Assembly (NCBI GenBank): GCA_027452215.1
Contig: DAIDGQ010000025.1
Span: forward strand, 62,001-126,000
Length of the DNA stretch: 64,000 bases
Direction of reading: 5' to 3'
Origin: Granulicella sp.
Lineage (GTDB): Bacteria > Acidobacteriota > Terriglobia > Terriglobales > Acidobacteriaceae
The position numbers were made by a program, and so were the translations under genes. Numbering within the stretch: position 1 is the stretch's first letter; each line of letters starts with the position of its first letter. Below, one piece after another: positions 36,682-47,014 of the stretch. Below the pieces are notes generated by a model that saw only the letters and a list, made by a program, of their open reading frames with translations, was not told the origin of the DNA and searched no databases.

Positions 36682-36882
36682 CCTGGTTTTGGTGCGGCAC
36701 TGCCAGAGGCGGGCCAAGTTGCGTAAGCTTACTGACATTCGGTAACGCAACCCAGAATGGCGACTGGCTGCGAAGGCAGTTGGAGAGATGGGTGTTCTGG
36801 AACGGAGCGGCGCGGCCGTAGAGTGGCTGGGCTGGCTCGATGGAAGATGGATGGAAGATTGACGACGCATGTTGGGAGATGA

Positions 36883-38733
36883 ATGATGGCCACGACACCG
36901 AGAGCAACTGCTGCACAAGCTACTTCGACTCGCATTTTGACGACGAACCATCACCTGATCCGGTGGGTGGAGAAGATGGCGGAGCTGACGCAGCCGGCGG
37001 CGATCCACTGGATCGATGGGTCGGAGGAGGAGAACGACTACCTGTGCCGGCAACTGGTGGAGGCGGGGACGTTCACGAAGCTGAATGAAGAGCTGTGGCC
37101 GGGGTGCTACTACGCGAGGTCGTCGCCGAACGATGTGGCGAGGGTGGAGGACAGGACGTTTATCTGCTCGCTGTCGAAGGACAATGCGGGGCCGACGAAT
37201 AACTGGGAAGACCCGTACGTGATGCGGAAGAAGCTGAAGTCGCTGTTTCGGGGGTCGATGCGGGGGCGGACGATGTATGTGCTGCCGTACTCGATGGGGC
37301 CGATTGGGTCTCCGATGTCGCAGATCGGGGTGCAGCTGACGGACTCGGCTTATGCGGTGGTGAATATGCGGATCATGGCGCGGATTGGAGCTCCGGTGTT
37401 TGCGGAGATCGATAAGGATGTGAAGCGCGTGGTGCCGTGTATGCACTCGGTGGGTGCTCCGCTGGCTGCGGGACAGGTGGATGTGGCGTGGCCGCAGAAT
37501 GACACGAAGTATATTGTGCATTTTCCGGAGACTCGCGAGATCTGGAGCTATGGGTCGGGGTATGGAGGGAATGCTCTGCTGGGAAAGAAGTGCTTTGCGC
37601 TGCGGATCGCTTCGAATATTGCCCGGGATGAGGGATGGATGGCGGAACATATGCTGATCCTCGGGGTGGAGTCTCCGACGGGCGAGAAGACGTATGTGGC
37701 GGCGGCGTTTCCTTCGGCGTGCGGGAAGACGAACTTCGCGATGATGATTCCTCCGAAGAGTTTTAAGGGGTGGAAGGTCTGGACGGTGGGCGATGATATC
37801 GCGTGGATCAAGCCGGATAAGACGGGGCAGTTGCGAGCGATCAATCCGGAGGCGGGGTTCTTCGGCGTGGCTCCGGGGACGAGCGCGAAGACGAATCCGA
37901 ATGCGATGAAGACGCTGAGCCGGAATACGATCTTTACGAATGTGGCGCTGACTCCCGAGGGCGGCGTGTGGTGGGAGGGGATGACGGAGGAGCCTCCGGC
38001 GGAGTGCACGGACTGGATGGGGCAGAGATGGACTCCTGAGATTGGGAGGGCAACGGGTAAGCCGGCGGCTCATCCGAATGGAAGGTTCACGTCTCCGGTG
38101 GCGCAGTGCCCGTCGATGGATATGGAGGCGTGGGAGTCTCCGGATGGGGTGCCGATTTCTGCGTTCCTGTTTGGGGGACGGCGAGCGAGTGCGATCCCGC
38201 TGGTGTTTCAGGCGTTCAACTGGTCGTCGGGCGTGTACCTGGGGGCGACGATGGGCTCGGAGACGACGGCGGCGGCGGGTGGCGCGCTGGGCAAGGTGCG
38301 GCGCGATCCGATGGCGATGCTTCCCTTCTGCGGCTATCACATGGGGGATTATTTTCGGCACTGGCTGAGGATGCAGAGGGACCTGTCGACGACTCCCCGG
38401 GTGTTCCATGTGAACTGGTTTTTGAAGGACGAGGACGGCAACTTTTTGTGGCCCGGGTACAGCGAGAATATGCGGGTGCTGAAGTGGATCGTCGACCGGG
38501 TGCGGGGGCAGTCGCAGGGCAAGGAGACGCCGATTGGGTGGACTCCTCACTTTGAGGATATGGATTGGAGTGGGCTGGCGATGTCGCGGGAGGAGTTCGA
38601 CCGGCTGCTGAAGGTGGATCGCGCGGCGTGGCGGAAGGAAGTGATGGGCCACGAAGAGCTGTTCCTGCTGCTGCACGATCATCTTCCTGCGGAGATGATC
38701 TATGAGCGGGAGTTGCTGATCTGCCGGCTTTGA
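36883..38733 (+). CDS. pckG: GTP-dependent phosphoenolpyruvate carboxykinase
   Basis: 616 residues, the usual length of the GTP-dependent enzyme. The P-loop [13 protein letters not shown] lies near residues 273-285, FVxNWF-like [19 protein letters not shown] near the C-terminus, and [14 protein letters not shown] is also typical. It converts oxaloacetate to phosphoenolpyruvate at the start of gluconeogenesis, which suits growth on uronates that enter as pyruvate. An ATGATG start follows GGGAGATG. The gene uses CGG and GGG codons heavily, like its neighbours. Confidence 0.95.
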   Translation: MMATTPRATAAQATSTRILTTNHHLIRWVEKMAELTQPAAIHWIDGSEEENDYLCRQLVEAGTFTKLNEELWPGCYYARSSPNDVARVEDRTFICSLSKDNAGPTNNWEDPYVMRKKLKSLFRGSMRGRTMYVLPYSMGPIGSPMSQIGVQLTDSAYAVVNMRIMARIGAPVFAEIDKDVKRVVPCMHSVGAPLAAGQVDVAWPQNDTKYIVHFPETREIWSYGSGYGGNALLGKKCFALRIASNIARDEGWMAEHMLILGVESPTGEKTYVAAAFPSACGKTNFAMMIPPKSFKGWKVWTVGDDIAWIKPDKTGQLRAINPEAGFFGVAPGTSAKTNPNAMKTLSRNTIFTNVALTPEGGVWWEGMTEEPPAECTDWMGQRWTPEIGRATGKPAAHPNGRFTSPVAQCPSMDMEAWESPDGVPISAFLFGGRRASAIPLVFQAFNWSSGVYLGATMGSETTAAAGGALGKVRRDPMAMLPFCGYHMGDYFRHWLRMQRDLSTTPRVFHVNWFLKDEDGNFLWPGYSENMRVLKWIVDRVRGQSQGKETPIGWTPHFEDMDWSGLAMSREEFDRLLKVDRAAWRKEVMGHEELFLLLHDHLPAEMIYERELLICRL

Positions 38734-38743
38734 GGGCGCGGCG

Positions 38744-39409
38744 CTAGTCGTGGTGGAAGATTCTGGCTAGCAGGTCGGGGACGAGGGTCTCGAGATATTG
38801 GGGGGTCATCTCCTGCGGGCTGAAGCTGGCGTTGAGGGCGAAGCCTTCGAGGATGGCTTCGATGGCGAGGGTCCTGCAGCGCATCACCTGGGAGCTCTCT
38901 TTTTTTTCGGGGAAGAGATCGGAGAGCTCCTGACGGTTGATGGAGGTGCTGGCTTCGAGGTGGCGGGCGGAGAGCTCGGCGAGCATCTCGGGATGGCGGA
39001 GGGCGAAGAGCTTGAACTCGATCTGGAGGAGTTGGGTCTGGGTGTCGCAGATCTGCTCGAGGATGTAGCGGAGGATGGCGGCGTAGCGCTCGGCCTCGCC
39101 GGTGATGTTCTGGATTCGCTCGCGGATGGCGCGGGCGTTGCGGCGGACGGCGAGGGTTCGGAGCGCGAGGAAGACTTCGGTCTTGTTGTCGAAGTTGGCG
39201 TAGAAGGCTCCGCGGCTGCGGCCGGCCTGGGCGGCGATGTCTTCGATGCGCGAGGCCTCGAAGCCGTCGCGGGCGAAGATGATCTCGGCGGCGTGGAGGA
39301 GGTCGGCGCGGGTCCGCTCGGACTTCAGCGCCTGCCGGGAGCTGGCGGCTTCGCTGGGGGAGTCTGGCGCGGGAGCGGCTGGATCGGAATTTTTACTACG
39401 TCGAGGCAT
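38744..39409 (-). CDS. TetR-family repressor of the adjacent RND efflux operon
   Basis: 221 residues. The N-terminal helix-turn-helix is clear: RADLLHAAEIIFARDGFEAS, then IEDIAAQAGRSRGAFYANF, the AcrR-like recognition helix. The C-terminal ligand domain is not conserved enough to predict an effector. It is divergent from the efflux operon with a palindrome between the two, the normal arrangement for a local repressor. The ATG at 39409 (MPRRSKNS) was chosen; an upstream in-frame start at 39448 would overlap the operator. Confidence 0.87.
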   Translation of the reverse strand: MPRRSKNSDPAAPAPDSPSEAASSRQALKSERTRADLLHAAEIIFARDGFEASRIEDIAAQAGRSRGAFYANFDNKTEVFLALRTLAVRRNARAIRERIQNITGEAERYAAILRYILEQICDTQTQLLQIEFKLFALRHPEMLAELSARHLEASTSINRQELSDLFPEKKESSQVMRCRTLAIEAILEGFALNASFSPQEMTPQYLETLVPDLLARIFHHD

Positions 39410-39440
39410 TTTTTTGAACCCATCGCCGCGTCTCAAGCAT

Positions 39441-39458
39441 ATATACATGCGTGTATGT
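39441..39458. promoter_or_regulatory. Putative TetR operator between the repressor and efflux operon
   Basis: ATACA TGCG TGTAT, perfect five-base arms at 39443-39447 and 39452-39456, lying 34 bases upstream of the TetR ATG and 55 bases upstream of the adaptor ATG. The sequence resembles known AcrR/TtgR-type sites rich in TACA/TGTA. Confidence 0.6.
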
Positions 39459-39511
39459 TTTTCAACTTATGTTTGGAAGCCCTGCAACTATTTCAATCGA
39501 GGTCTGCATCT

Positions 39512-40753
39512 ATGACGTCCCGTAAGACTGTGCCGAGCGCCATCGCTCTGGCTGCTGCGTTCTCTGCATGCTCCATCGGACTGCTTAGCGGCTGCACTCC
39601 CAGCGGACCTCCTGCGGGGATGGGCGGGCCGCAGGGTCCACTGCCGGTGCAGGTGAGCACGGCGACACGGGAGAATGTTCCTCTCGTAGGGCAATGGGTC
39701 GCGACGACCGATGGGTATGTGAACGCGCAGATTCAGCCGCAGGTTTCCGGCTACCTGATACGCCAGGATTATAAGGAAGGCAGCGAGGTCCACAAGGGAC
39801 AGGTGCTGTTTGAGATTGATCCTCGGCCGCTGCAGGCAGTGCTGGACCAGGCGAAGGGGCAGTTGAACCAGGCGAAGGCACAGCTGGCGCAGGCGCAGGC
39901 ACAGGTCGAACTTGCGAGCATCAATGTGGAGCGCGACAAGCCGCTGGCCGAGGCTCATGCGATTGCGCAGAGCATCCTTGATAACGACCTGAAGACGCAG
40001 CAGGCGAACCAGGCGGCGGTGCTGAGCCAACAGGCTTCGATCAGCGCGGCGGAGGCGAATGTTGCGGCGGCGGAGTTGAACGTGGGCTTCACGAAGGTGC
40101 GGAGCTTGATCGATGGCATTGCAGGACAGGCGACGCTGCAGGTGGGCAACCTCGTGAACACGGGGTCGGTGCTGACGTCGGTGTCGCAACTGAATCCGAT
40201 CAAGGTGTACTTCTACATCAGCGAGCAGGAGTATCTTGCGCTATCGGCGCAGGCGAAGTCGCGAGGCAAGGCGGACCTGCTCGGCAGCGGGAATGTGATT
40301 CCACTGAAGCTGACGCTTGCGAATGGCGAGGTGTTTCCGCAGACGGGACACATCATCTTTGTCGATCGCTCAGTGAGCGCGCAGACGGGGAGTATTCGGG
40401 TTGCGGCGCAGTTTGCGAACCCTGGAAACCTGTTGCGGCCGGGACAGTTTGGGCGCGTGACGGCGGAGACCAGCGTACTGCAAAACGCCGTGCTGGTGCC
40501 GCAACGAGCGGTGTCGGAGATGCAGGGGATGAACCAGGTGATCGTGGTGGGCAACGACAATGTCGCGCACATTCGCACGGTGAAACTGGGAACGCAGGTT
40601 GGGCCCAACATCATTATTGCGAGCGGCCTCAGTGCTGGCGAGCAGGTGGTGACCGAGGGCAACGACAAGGTGAAGGAGGGGATGAAACTCGCTCCCCAAC
40701 CGGACAAGACGCTCAACGCTCCGGCGGCCGGGCAGAACGCGCAGGGGAACTAA
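39512..40753 (+). CDS. RND efflux periplasmic adaptor (AcrA-like lipoprotein)
   Basis: 413 residues. The signal sequence ends in a lipobox, LLSGC, followed by a Gly/Pro-rich linker. The barrel-sandwich and hairpin domain show QPQVSGYLIRQDYKEGSEVH and a long Ala/Gln-rich coiled coil (about residues 110-200). The beta-barrel contains SVSAQTGSIRVAAQFANPGN and LLRPGQFGRV. The ATG at 39512 starts the lipoprotein signal; the frame is open far upstream only because it runs antisense to tetR. It is the first gene of the adaptor-pump-channel operon, three bases before the pump gene. Confidence 0.92.
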   Translation: MTSRKTVPSAIALAAAFSACSIGLLSGCTPSGPPAGMGGPQGPLPVQVSTATRENVPLVGQWVATTDGYVNAQIQPQVSGYLIRQDYKEGSEVHKGQVLFEIDPRPLQAVLDQAKGQLNQAKAQLAQAQAQVELASINVERDKPLAEAHAIAQSILDNDLKTQQANQAAVLSQQASISAAEANVAAAELNVGFTKVRSLIDGIAGQATLQVGNLVNTGSVLTSVSQLNPIKVYFYISEQEYLALSAQAKSRGKADLLGSGNVIPLKLTLANGEVFPQTGHIIFVDRSVSAQTGSIRVAAQFANPGNLLRPGQFGRVTAETSVLQNAVLVPQRAVSEMQGMNQVIVVGNDNVAHIRTVKLGTQVGPNIIIASGLSAGEQVVTEGNDKVKEGMKLAPQPDKTLNAPAAGQNAQGN

Positions 40754-40756
40754 TTT

Positions 40757-43700
40757 ATGATCTCGAAGTTCTTCATACGCCGGCCCATTGTGGCCATGGT
40801 GATTGCCATCCTGATGGTGATCGGTGGACTGGTCTCGTTGCTGAGCCTGCCGACTGCGCAGTTTCCGAATATTGTTCCTCCAGAGATTCTGGTGCAGGCG
40901 ATTTATCCGGGCGCCGATGCGAAGACGCTGGAGCAAGCCGTCGCTACGCCGATTGAGCAGCAGATGAATGGCGTGGACAACATGAACTATATGGAGTCCA
41001 CGAACGCGAGCAACGGGCTGACGCAGTTGACGGTGGACTTCGACGTCAAGACGAACTCCGATACGGACCAGATTCTTTCGCAGCTACGCGTGTCGCAGGC
41101 GCAGAGCCAGCTGCCGGCGATTGTTTCGGTTGCGGGATTGACGGTGCAGAAGTCGCTCAGTTCCCCGCTGATGCTGCTGGCGATTTCGTCGCCAAACTCG
41201 ACGTATGACGGCGTGTTTCTTGCGAACTATGCGTACATCAATCTGGTCGATGAGATCACTCGCGTCAAGGGTGTGTCGCGCGTGCAGGTTTTTGGCGCGG
41301 GACAATATGCTCTGCGCGTGTGGGTGAAGCCGGACCAACTGGCGAAGCTGGGCGTGACGATTCCGCAGATTACGGCGGCACTGCAGACGCAGAATACGGT
41401 GAACCCGTCGGGGCAGATCGGCGGCGAGCCGGTTCCGAGCGGACAGGAGTTTACGTACACGGTCCGCACGCAGGGACGGCTGGTGAGCTCGGAGGAGTTC
41501 GGCAATATTATTCTGCGGTCGAACCCGGATGGGTCGGTGCTGCACTTGAAGGATGTCGCGCGGATTGAGTTGGGATCGCAGACGTACAACCTGAACGGGC
41601 GCTTCAACAGCAAACCGGCGGCGGTGATGGCGATCTATCAACTGCCGGGAACGAATGCGGTGCAGACGGCGAAAGATATTCGCGCTCGCATGGACCAGTT
41701 GACGGCGACGTTCCCGCCGGACATGCAGTACACGGCGGCACTCGACACAACGAAGGCTGTGAACGCCGGCATCCACGAGATTCTGGTGACGCTGGTGATC
41801 GCGCTGGTGCTGGTGATCCTGGTGGTGTACCTGTTCCTGCAAGGATGGCGTGCGACGCTGATCCCACTGCTGGCGGTGCCGGTATCGCTGATCGGCACGT
41901 TCATGGTTTTCCCGCTGCTGGGCTTCTCGATTAATACGCTGTCGCTGTTTGGATTGGTGCTGGCGATTGGGCTGGTGGTAGACGATGCGATCGTCGTGGT
42001 GGAGGCGGTTGAACACCATATCGAAGAGGGCATGACGCCACTCGAGGCTTCGTACGCTGCGATGGAGCAGGTCGCGAGCCCGGTGATTGCGATTGCTCTG
42101 ATCCTGACGGCAGTGTTTGTTCCGACGGCCTTTATTCCGGGCATCACGGGGCGACTGTACCAACAGTTTGCGGTGACGATTGCGATCTCGGTGATCTTCT
42201 CGGCGTTCAATGCGCTTACGCTGAGCCCTGCTCTTTGCGCGTTGCTGCTGAAGCCGAAGACGGAAAACAATGGGCCGCTGGCACGGTTCTTTGGCTGGTT
42301 CAATCACGGATTTACACGCACGACGAATCGCTATGTGAGCACGTCGGGATGGCTGGTGCGGAAGTCGATTGTGGGTGTGGCGATCATTGCGATACTCAGC
42401 GTCTTCGTGCTGCTGCTGGGAGCGAGGTTGCCGGGAGGCTTTCTTCCGACGGAGGATCAGGGCTACGCGTTTGTTGCGCTGCAGCTTCCGCAGGGATCGT
42501 CGCTGCAGCGGACGACGGAGGCTTCGCAGGATGTCGAGGACGCGCTACACAAAGTTCCGGGCGTGCAAAATGTGACGTCGGTTGTGGGCTTCAGCCTGCT
42601 TAGCTTTACGCAGAGCACGTACAACGCGTTCTACTTTGTGACGCTGAAGGACTGGGACCAGCGGAAGAGTGCGGATGAACAATTCACGGCGATCCAGATG
42701 AACCTGGCGAAGTCGCTGGGAGGAATTAAGCAGGGGCTTGCGTTCTCGTTCCCTCCTCCGGCGATCCCTGGGCTGGGGAGTTCGGGCGGTGTGAGCTTTG
42801 TGCTGGAAGACCGCTCCGGCAATAGCGATCCGCAATTTCTTACGGCCAACCTTTACAAGTTTCTGGGAGCGCTGAGCAAGCGGCCGGAGATTGCTGCGGC
42901 CATCCCAGCGTATTATCCGGCGGTGCCCCAACTGTATGTCGATGTCGATCGAGAGAAGGTGGCGCAGCAGCAGGTGAACCTTGCGGATGTGTACACGACG
43001 ATGCAGGCGTTCCTGGGCGGATCGCTGGTGAATTACTTCAACCGGTTCGGGCGACAGTGGCAGACGTATGTCGAAGCAGAGGGCGAGTCTCGCACGAACA
43101 TCGACAACATCGGGCAGTTTTATGTGACGTCGGCGAACGGCAATCGCGTGCCGCTGAGTGCTCTGACGACGGTGCGGCGCACGACGGGGCCGGAGTTTAC
43201 GACGAGGTTCAACGAGTACGAAGCAGCGCAGGTGACGATCGTTGCGGTGCCTGGGTACAGCTCTGGACAGGTGATGAAGGCGCTGGAGGAGACGTTCGCG
43301 CAGACGATGCCGAAGGGCATGGGCATGGACTACTCGGGCATGAGCTTCCAGGAGCACCAGGCACAGCAGAGTCTGCCGGCGTGGGTGGTGTATGCGCTGT
43401 CGATTCTGTTCTGCTTCCTGATTCTGGCGGCTCAGTATGAGAGTTGGTCACTGCCGTTTGGTGTGCTGCTGAGTACTCCGGTTGCGATCTTCGGAGCGTA
43501 TCTCGCGCTCACGCTGCGGCACCTGGAGAACGATGTGTATGCGCAGATCGGACTGGTGATGCTGATCGGACTTTCTGCGAAGAATGCGATTCTGATTGTC
43601 GAGTTTGCGAAGGATGAATATGCCAAGGGAGAGACGATCTACGAGGCCGCGATGAATGGTGCCCGGCTTCGCTTCAGGCCGATCCTGATGACGGCGTTTG

Positions 43701-43972
43701 CGTTCATCCTGGGCTGCGTTCCGCTGTGGTTCGCAACTGGCGCAGGAGGAGTTTCGCGACAGATCCTCGGCACGGTTGTGATCGGCGGCATGCTAGCGGC
43801 CACGGTGATTGCGATCTTCCTGATCCCTGTGACGTTTTCAATTGCCGAACGATTTGCAAATCGCTTTGGCTCAGACCATAGCGCATCGCTCGACGTGAAG
43901 GGACATTCGGACGAGCGGACATCGCATGATGCGACGCACACTATCGAACACTCGAAGGATGGCCAAGTATGA
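40757..43972 (+). CDS. RND multidrug efflux pump (AcrB/HAE1 family)
   Basis: 1071 residues. It opens MISKFFIRRPIVAMVIAILM and has twelve predicted membrane helices in two halves. The proton-relay Asp pair is in GLVVDDAIVVVEAVEHHIEEG, and the second half carries IGLSAKNAILIVEFAKDEYA. The length and PAQFPNI-like start (LPTAQFPNIVPPEI) fit the hydrophobe/amphiphile efflux family. It exports drugs or toxic organics in a proton-driven cycle with the adaptor upstream and the channel downstream. The C-terminal tail is His/Asp-rich (DERTSHDATHTIEHSK). Confidence 0.95.
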   Translation: MISKFFIRRPIVAMVIAILMVIGGLVSLLSLPTAQFPNIVPPEILVQAIYPGADAKTLEQAVATPIEQQMNGVDNMNYMESTNASNGLTQLTVDFDVKTNSDTDQILSQLRVSQAQSQLPAIVSVAGLTVQKSLSSPLMLLAISSPNSTYDGVFLANYAYINLVDEITRVKGVSRVQVFGAGQYALRVWVKPDQLAKLGVTIPQITAALQTQNTVNPSGQIGGEPVPSGQEFTYTVRTQGRLVSSEEFGNIILRSNPDGSVLHLKDVARIELGSQTYNLNGRFNSKPAAVMAIYQLPGTNAVQTAKDIRARMDQLTATFPPDMQYTAALDTTKAVNAGIHEILVTLVIALVLVILVVYLFLQGWRATLIPLLAVPVSLIGTFMVFPLLGFSINTLSLFGLVLAIGLVVDDAIVVVEAVEHHIEEGMTPLEASYAAMEQVASPVIAIALILTAVFVPTAFIPGITGRLYQQFAVTIAISVIFSAFNALTLSPALCALLLKPKTENNGPLARFFGWFNHGFTRTTNRYVSTSGWLVRKSIVGVAIIAILSVFVLLLGARLPGGFLPTEDQGYAFVALQLPQGSSLQRTTEASQDVEDALHKVPGVQNVTSVVGFSLLSFTQSTYNAFYFVTLKDWDQRKSADEQFTAIQMNLAKSLGGIKQGLAFSFPPPAIPGLGSSGGVSFVLEDRSGNSDPQFLTANLYKFLGALSKRPEIAAAIPAYYPAVPQLYVDVDREKVAQQQVNLADVYTTMQAFLGGSLVNYFNRFGRQWQTYVEAEGESRTNIDNIGQFYVTSANGNRVPLSALTTVRRTTGPEFTTRFNEYEAAQVTIVAVPGYSSGQVMKALEETFAQTMPKGMGMDYSGMSFQEHQAQQSLPAWVVYALSILFCFLILAAQYESWSLPFGVLLSTPVAIFGAYLALTLRHLENDVYAQIGLVMLIGLSAKNAILIVEFAKDEYAKGETIYEAAMNGARLRFRPILMTAFAFILGCVPLWFATGAGGVSRQILGTVVIGGMLAATVIAIFLIPVTFSIAERFANRFGSDHSASLDVKGHSDERTSHDATHTIEHSKDGQV

Positions 43973-45426
43973 ATCGCCTCGCACGCACGATCACTACGGT
44001 AGCGATGCTTGCCTCGGTTGCGGGATGCAAGGTCGGGCCGAACTATAAGCGACCGGTCGTCGATACTCCTGCGAGTTATCGCGGAGCTCTTGCACCGGAC
44101 ATTGCGGCCAATGGAACGACGGCCCCGCTTGGAGCGCAGAAGTGGACGACGGTGTTCACCGACCCGGCACTGCAAGGGTTGATTATCGAAGCGCTGAAGA
44201 ATAATTATGACGTGAAGATCGCCGCGGACCGCGTGCTTGAGGAGCAGGCGCAGGTGGGTATCACAAAGGCGGGGCAGTATCCGACGCTGAGTGTTGGTGG
44301 ATCTTATGATGCTCTCGGGCTTCCGAGCGGGCTACTCAACAGCTTCAACAACAACTCCAGCAATAGTTCGAGTGGCTCAAAACAATCGACCGCGACACAT
44401 TATTATGCGGGCGGTCTGACTGCATCGGTGGCGTGGAATCTGGATTTCTGGGGCTACTATCGTAGGCAGACTGAGGCTGCGCAAGCGCATCTACGCGCGA
44501 CGGAGTGGGCGCAACAGACGACCTACAGCACGCTGGTGCAGAGTGTGGCGACGTCGTATTACCAACTGCGGACGCTCGATGCCGAGCTGGCGATCACGAA
44601 AGATACGCTGGCCGCGCGGAAACAATCTCTCGAGCTGACGCAGAAGTTGGAGCAGGGTGGATCGGATTCGTTGGCGGATGTACGCCAGGCCGAGGAGCTT
44701 TATTACACGGCGCAGGCGCAGATTCCTGATCTCGAACGGCAGATTCAACAGCAGGAGAATAATTTAAATCTGTTGCTTGGACATGCTCCCGGGCCCATTG
44801 CGCGGAGTGAATCGGATGCGACGATTGCGAACGCACCGCACCCTGCGGAGGTGCCGGTGGGACTGCCTTCGGAGCTGTTGGAGCGGCGCCCTGATGTTCG
44901 GCGCGCTGAGGAGTTGCTGATCCAGGCGAACGCCAACATCGGTGTTGCGCGGGCGCAGTATTTTCCTCAACTCGCGATCTCGGGCTCGGGCGGTACGTCG
45001 AGTAACCAATTGAAGGGCCTGGTTGATACGGGCAATATGTATTACTACGCGATCGGAAGCTTATCGCAACCGATCTTCGATGGAGGGCGGATACGCAGCA
45101 ATTATCGCCTGGCCCAGGCCGCGCACAAGGAGCTGTTGGACACGTATCAGCAGACGATTGCGGGCGCGCTGCGCGATGTCTCGAACGCGCTGATTGCGTA
45201 TAGCAAGACTCGCGAGTATCGCGAGCAGCAGGAGAAGCAGACGGCGGCGGCGGCGGACGCGGTGCGACTGGCTCGCATGCGGTACAACGGCGGATATACG
45301 AGCTATCTGGAAGTGCTGACGACGGACACGAATCTGTATAACTCGCAGCTTACGCTGGAAGCGGCGCAGCAGCAGGAGGCGCTATCGCTGGTCCAGTTGT
45401 ATAACGCGCTGGGTGGCGGATGGTAG
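43969..45426 (+). CDS. Outer-membrane efflux channel lipoprotein (OprM/NodT family)
   Basis: 485 residues. The signal peptide ends at a lipobox, ASVAGC, followed by KVGPNYKRPVVDTPASYRGA, the usual start of OprM/NodT proteins. The paired long helices include ELLERRPDVRRAEELLIQAN and FPQLAISGSGG. It forms the trimeric channel across the outer membrane for the pump. The ATG overlaps the pump stop as ATGA. A Ser/Asn-rich loop (SFNNNSSNSSSGSKQ) near residue 125 is longer than in most members. Confidence 0.93.
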   Translation: MNRLARTITTVAMLASVAGCKVGPNYKRPVVDTPASYRGALAPDIAANGTTAPLGAQKWTTVFTDPALQGLIIEALKNNYDVKIAADRVLEEQAQVGITKAGQYPTLSVGGSYDALGLPSGLLNSFNNNSSNSSSGSKQSTATHYYAGGLTASVAWNLDFWGYYRRQTEAAQAHLRATEWAQQTTYSTLVQSVATSYYQLRTLDAELAITKDTLAARKQSLELTQKLEQGGSDSLADVRQAEELYYTAQAQIPDLERQIQQQENNLNLLLGHAPGPIARSESDATIANAPHPAEVPVGLPSELLERRPDVRRAEELLIQANANIGVARAQYFPQLAISGSGGTSSNQLKGLVDTGNMYYYAIGSLSQPIFDGGRIRSNYRLAQAAHKELLDTYQQTIAGALRDVSNALIAYSKTREYREQQEKQTAAAADAVRLARMRYNGGYTSYLEVLTTDTNLYNSQLTLEAAQQQEALSLVQLYNALGGGW

Positions 45427-45434
45427 AGCTTGCG

Positions 45435-46514
45435 CTAGAGATCGGCGTGTAGACGATGCTGCCAGTCGGCGATTGCCTTGCGCTCGGTGGCGGGAAAGGT
45501 GAGGTGTCCGACCTTGCGTCCGGGGCGCGGCTGCTTCCCGTAGTCGTGACGAAAGAGCCCTGGATATGCGGCTGTTTCGGCCTCGGGCGGCATCGTGCCA
45601 ATGCAGTTGAGCATTACTGTGGGGTGGCTGAGGGTGCTGCCTAGCTCCAGACCAGCGATGGCTCGCAGATGATTTTCGAACTGCGATGTCGCGGAGCCTT
45701 CGATGGTCCAGTGGCCGGAGTTGTGGACGCGCGGCGCCATTTCGTTGGCCAGCAGATGGCCGTTGGCCACAAAAAACTCTACTGCTAATACTCCGATGTA
45801 CTCGAGCTTCGCGAGCAAATTCGTGAGATAGTTTTCTGCTTCGTGCTGCAGGGTGGCGTCGATGAAGGGGGCGATCGAGGTGCGTAGGATTCCTTCGCGA
45901 TGATGGTTTTCGATGAGCGGATAGAACACGATCTTTCCGGTTCGGCTGCGCGCTGCAATCAGGGAAACTTCGTTTTCGAAGTTCACCATCCCTTCGAGGA
46001 TGCAGGGGACTCCGCCGACTTCGGTCCAGGCTGCAGCAGCCTCTTCGGGATCTCGCAGACGGACCTGGCCCTTGCCGTCGTAGCCCATGCGGCGAGTTTT
46101 TAGGATGGCGGGCAGGCCAATACTTTTGATGGCTTCCTGGAGATCGTCGAGGCTGTCGACCGCGGCGAATGGAGCGGTGCCGATGCCGCAGTCGTGAAAG
46201 AATCGCTTCTCGAGAAGACGGTCCTGGGCGATGCCGATGGCTCGGGCGTTGGGATAGAGAGGGAGGCCGTGGAGGACGTCGGCGTGGATATTTTCGCTCT
46301 CGATGGTGACGAGATCGACTTGATGCGCGAAGGCGGCGACTGCGGCGGCATCGTCCAAATCTACAGGCAGGACGCGGGCTTCCTGCTCAGCGCAATCTCC
46401 GGGCTGGCCGGCGCACACGATGTCGAGGCCGAGCGACTTCGCGGCCTGTGCAAGCATGAGCGCCAATTGTCCGGCGCCGAGAATTCCGATACGCGGCTTG
46501 GGTTCGTTCGTCAT
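45435..46514 (-). CDS. purK: 5-(carboxyamino)imidazole ribonucleotide synthase PurK
   Basis: 359 residues. [18 protein letters not shown] opens an ATP-grasp protein. [16 protein letters not shown] and [16 protein letters not shown] are PurK signatures. It carboxylates AIR using ATP and bicarbonate, and PurE then makes CAIR. The ATG at 46514 overlaps the purE stop as ATGA. It is the last gene of the purine operon and converges with the efflux operon, eight bases away. Confidence 0.95.
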   Translation of the reverse strand: MTNEPKPRIGILGAGQLALMLAQAAKSLGLDIVCAGQPGDCAEQEARVLPVDLDDAAAVAAFAHQVDLVTIESENIHADVLHGLPLYPNARAIGIAQDRLLEKRFFHDCGIGTAPFAAVDSLDDLQEAIKSIGLPAILKTRRMGYDGKGQVRLRDPEEAAAAWTEVGGVPCILEGMVNFENEVSLIAARSRTGKIVFYPLIENHHREGILRTSIAPFIDATLQHEAENYLTNLLAKLEYIGVLAVEFFVANGHLLANEMAPRVHNSGHWTIEGSATSQFENHLRAIAGLELGSTLSHPTVMLNCIGTMPPEAETAAYPGLFRHDYGKQPRPGRKVGHLTFPATERKAIADWQHRLHADL

Positions 46515-47014
46515 TTGCGTGGGTCGGGTCCCTTCAATACCGTCTTCGTTTGGGTGCTGCGGAATTTTTCGAGCTTCTGTGCGATGGTGCTGTCGTGCAG
46601 CGCGAGGATGGAGACGGCGAAGAGGCCGGCGTTCTTCGCGCCAGCTTCGCCGATGGCGAAGGTTGCGACGGGAATGCCCGCGGGCATCTGCGCGATGGAG
46701 AGCAGCGAGTCGAGGCCGTTGAGGGCGCGGCTTTTTACGGGGACGCCGAGCACGGGGAGGGTGGTTTTGGATGCGACCATGCCGGGCAGATGGGCTGCGC
46801 CACCCGCTCCTGCGATGATGATTCGCAGGCCGCGCTGCTGGGCGGTTGCGGCGTACTGGATCATCTTGTCGGGCGTGCGATGTGCGGAGACGACCTCGGC
46901 CTCGTAGCCGATGCCGAAGTCGTCGAGGACTTTCGCTGCTGCTTCCATGGTGGGCCAATCAGACTTTGAGCCCATGATGATTCCAACGTCGATTGTTTTT
47001 TTTGCTTTCGCCAT
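46511..47014 (-). CDS. purE: N5-carboxyaminoimidazole ribonucleotide mutase PurE
   Basis: 167 residues of class I Pur[21 protein letters not shown] and SAHRTPDKM carry the catalytic Ser and His, and [14 protein letters not shown] matches. The ATG at 47014 overlaps the purN stop by one base (TGATG); an in-frame ATG at 47026 is possible but would lie further into purN. Confidence 0.95.
   Translation of the reverse strand: MAKAKKTIDVGIIMGSKSDWPTMEAAAKVLDDFGIGYEAEVVSAHRTPDKMIQYAATAQQRGLRIIIAGAGGAAHLPGMVASKTTLPVLGVPVKSRALNGLDSLLSIAQMPAGIPVATFAIGEAGAKNAGLFAVSILALHDSTIAQKLEKFRSTQTKTVLKGPDPRK

Larger units (their letters stand above)
36472..36882. other. Intergenic region between divergent gntR and pckG
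   Basis: No gene seen in about 410 bases. It holds the operator variant at 36592-36602, a GGCGGTT/AACCGCC hairpin at 36663-36681, and a spaced inverted repeat GTTGCGT (36718-36724) / ACGCAAC (36745-36751). No convincing -35/-10 pair was picked out. Confidence 0.55.

Noticed and set aside
36595-38682. Long minus-strand frame opposite pckG
   Set aside because: Arg/Pro/His-rich translation with no domain; pckG is clear on the plus strand.
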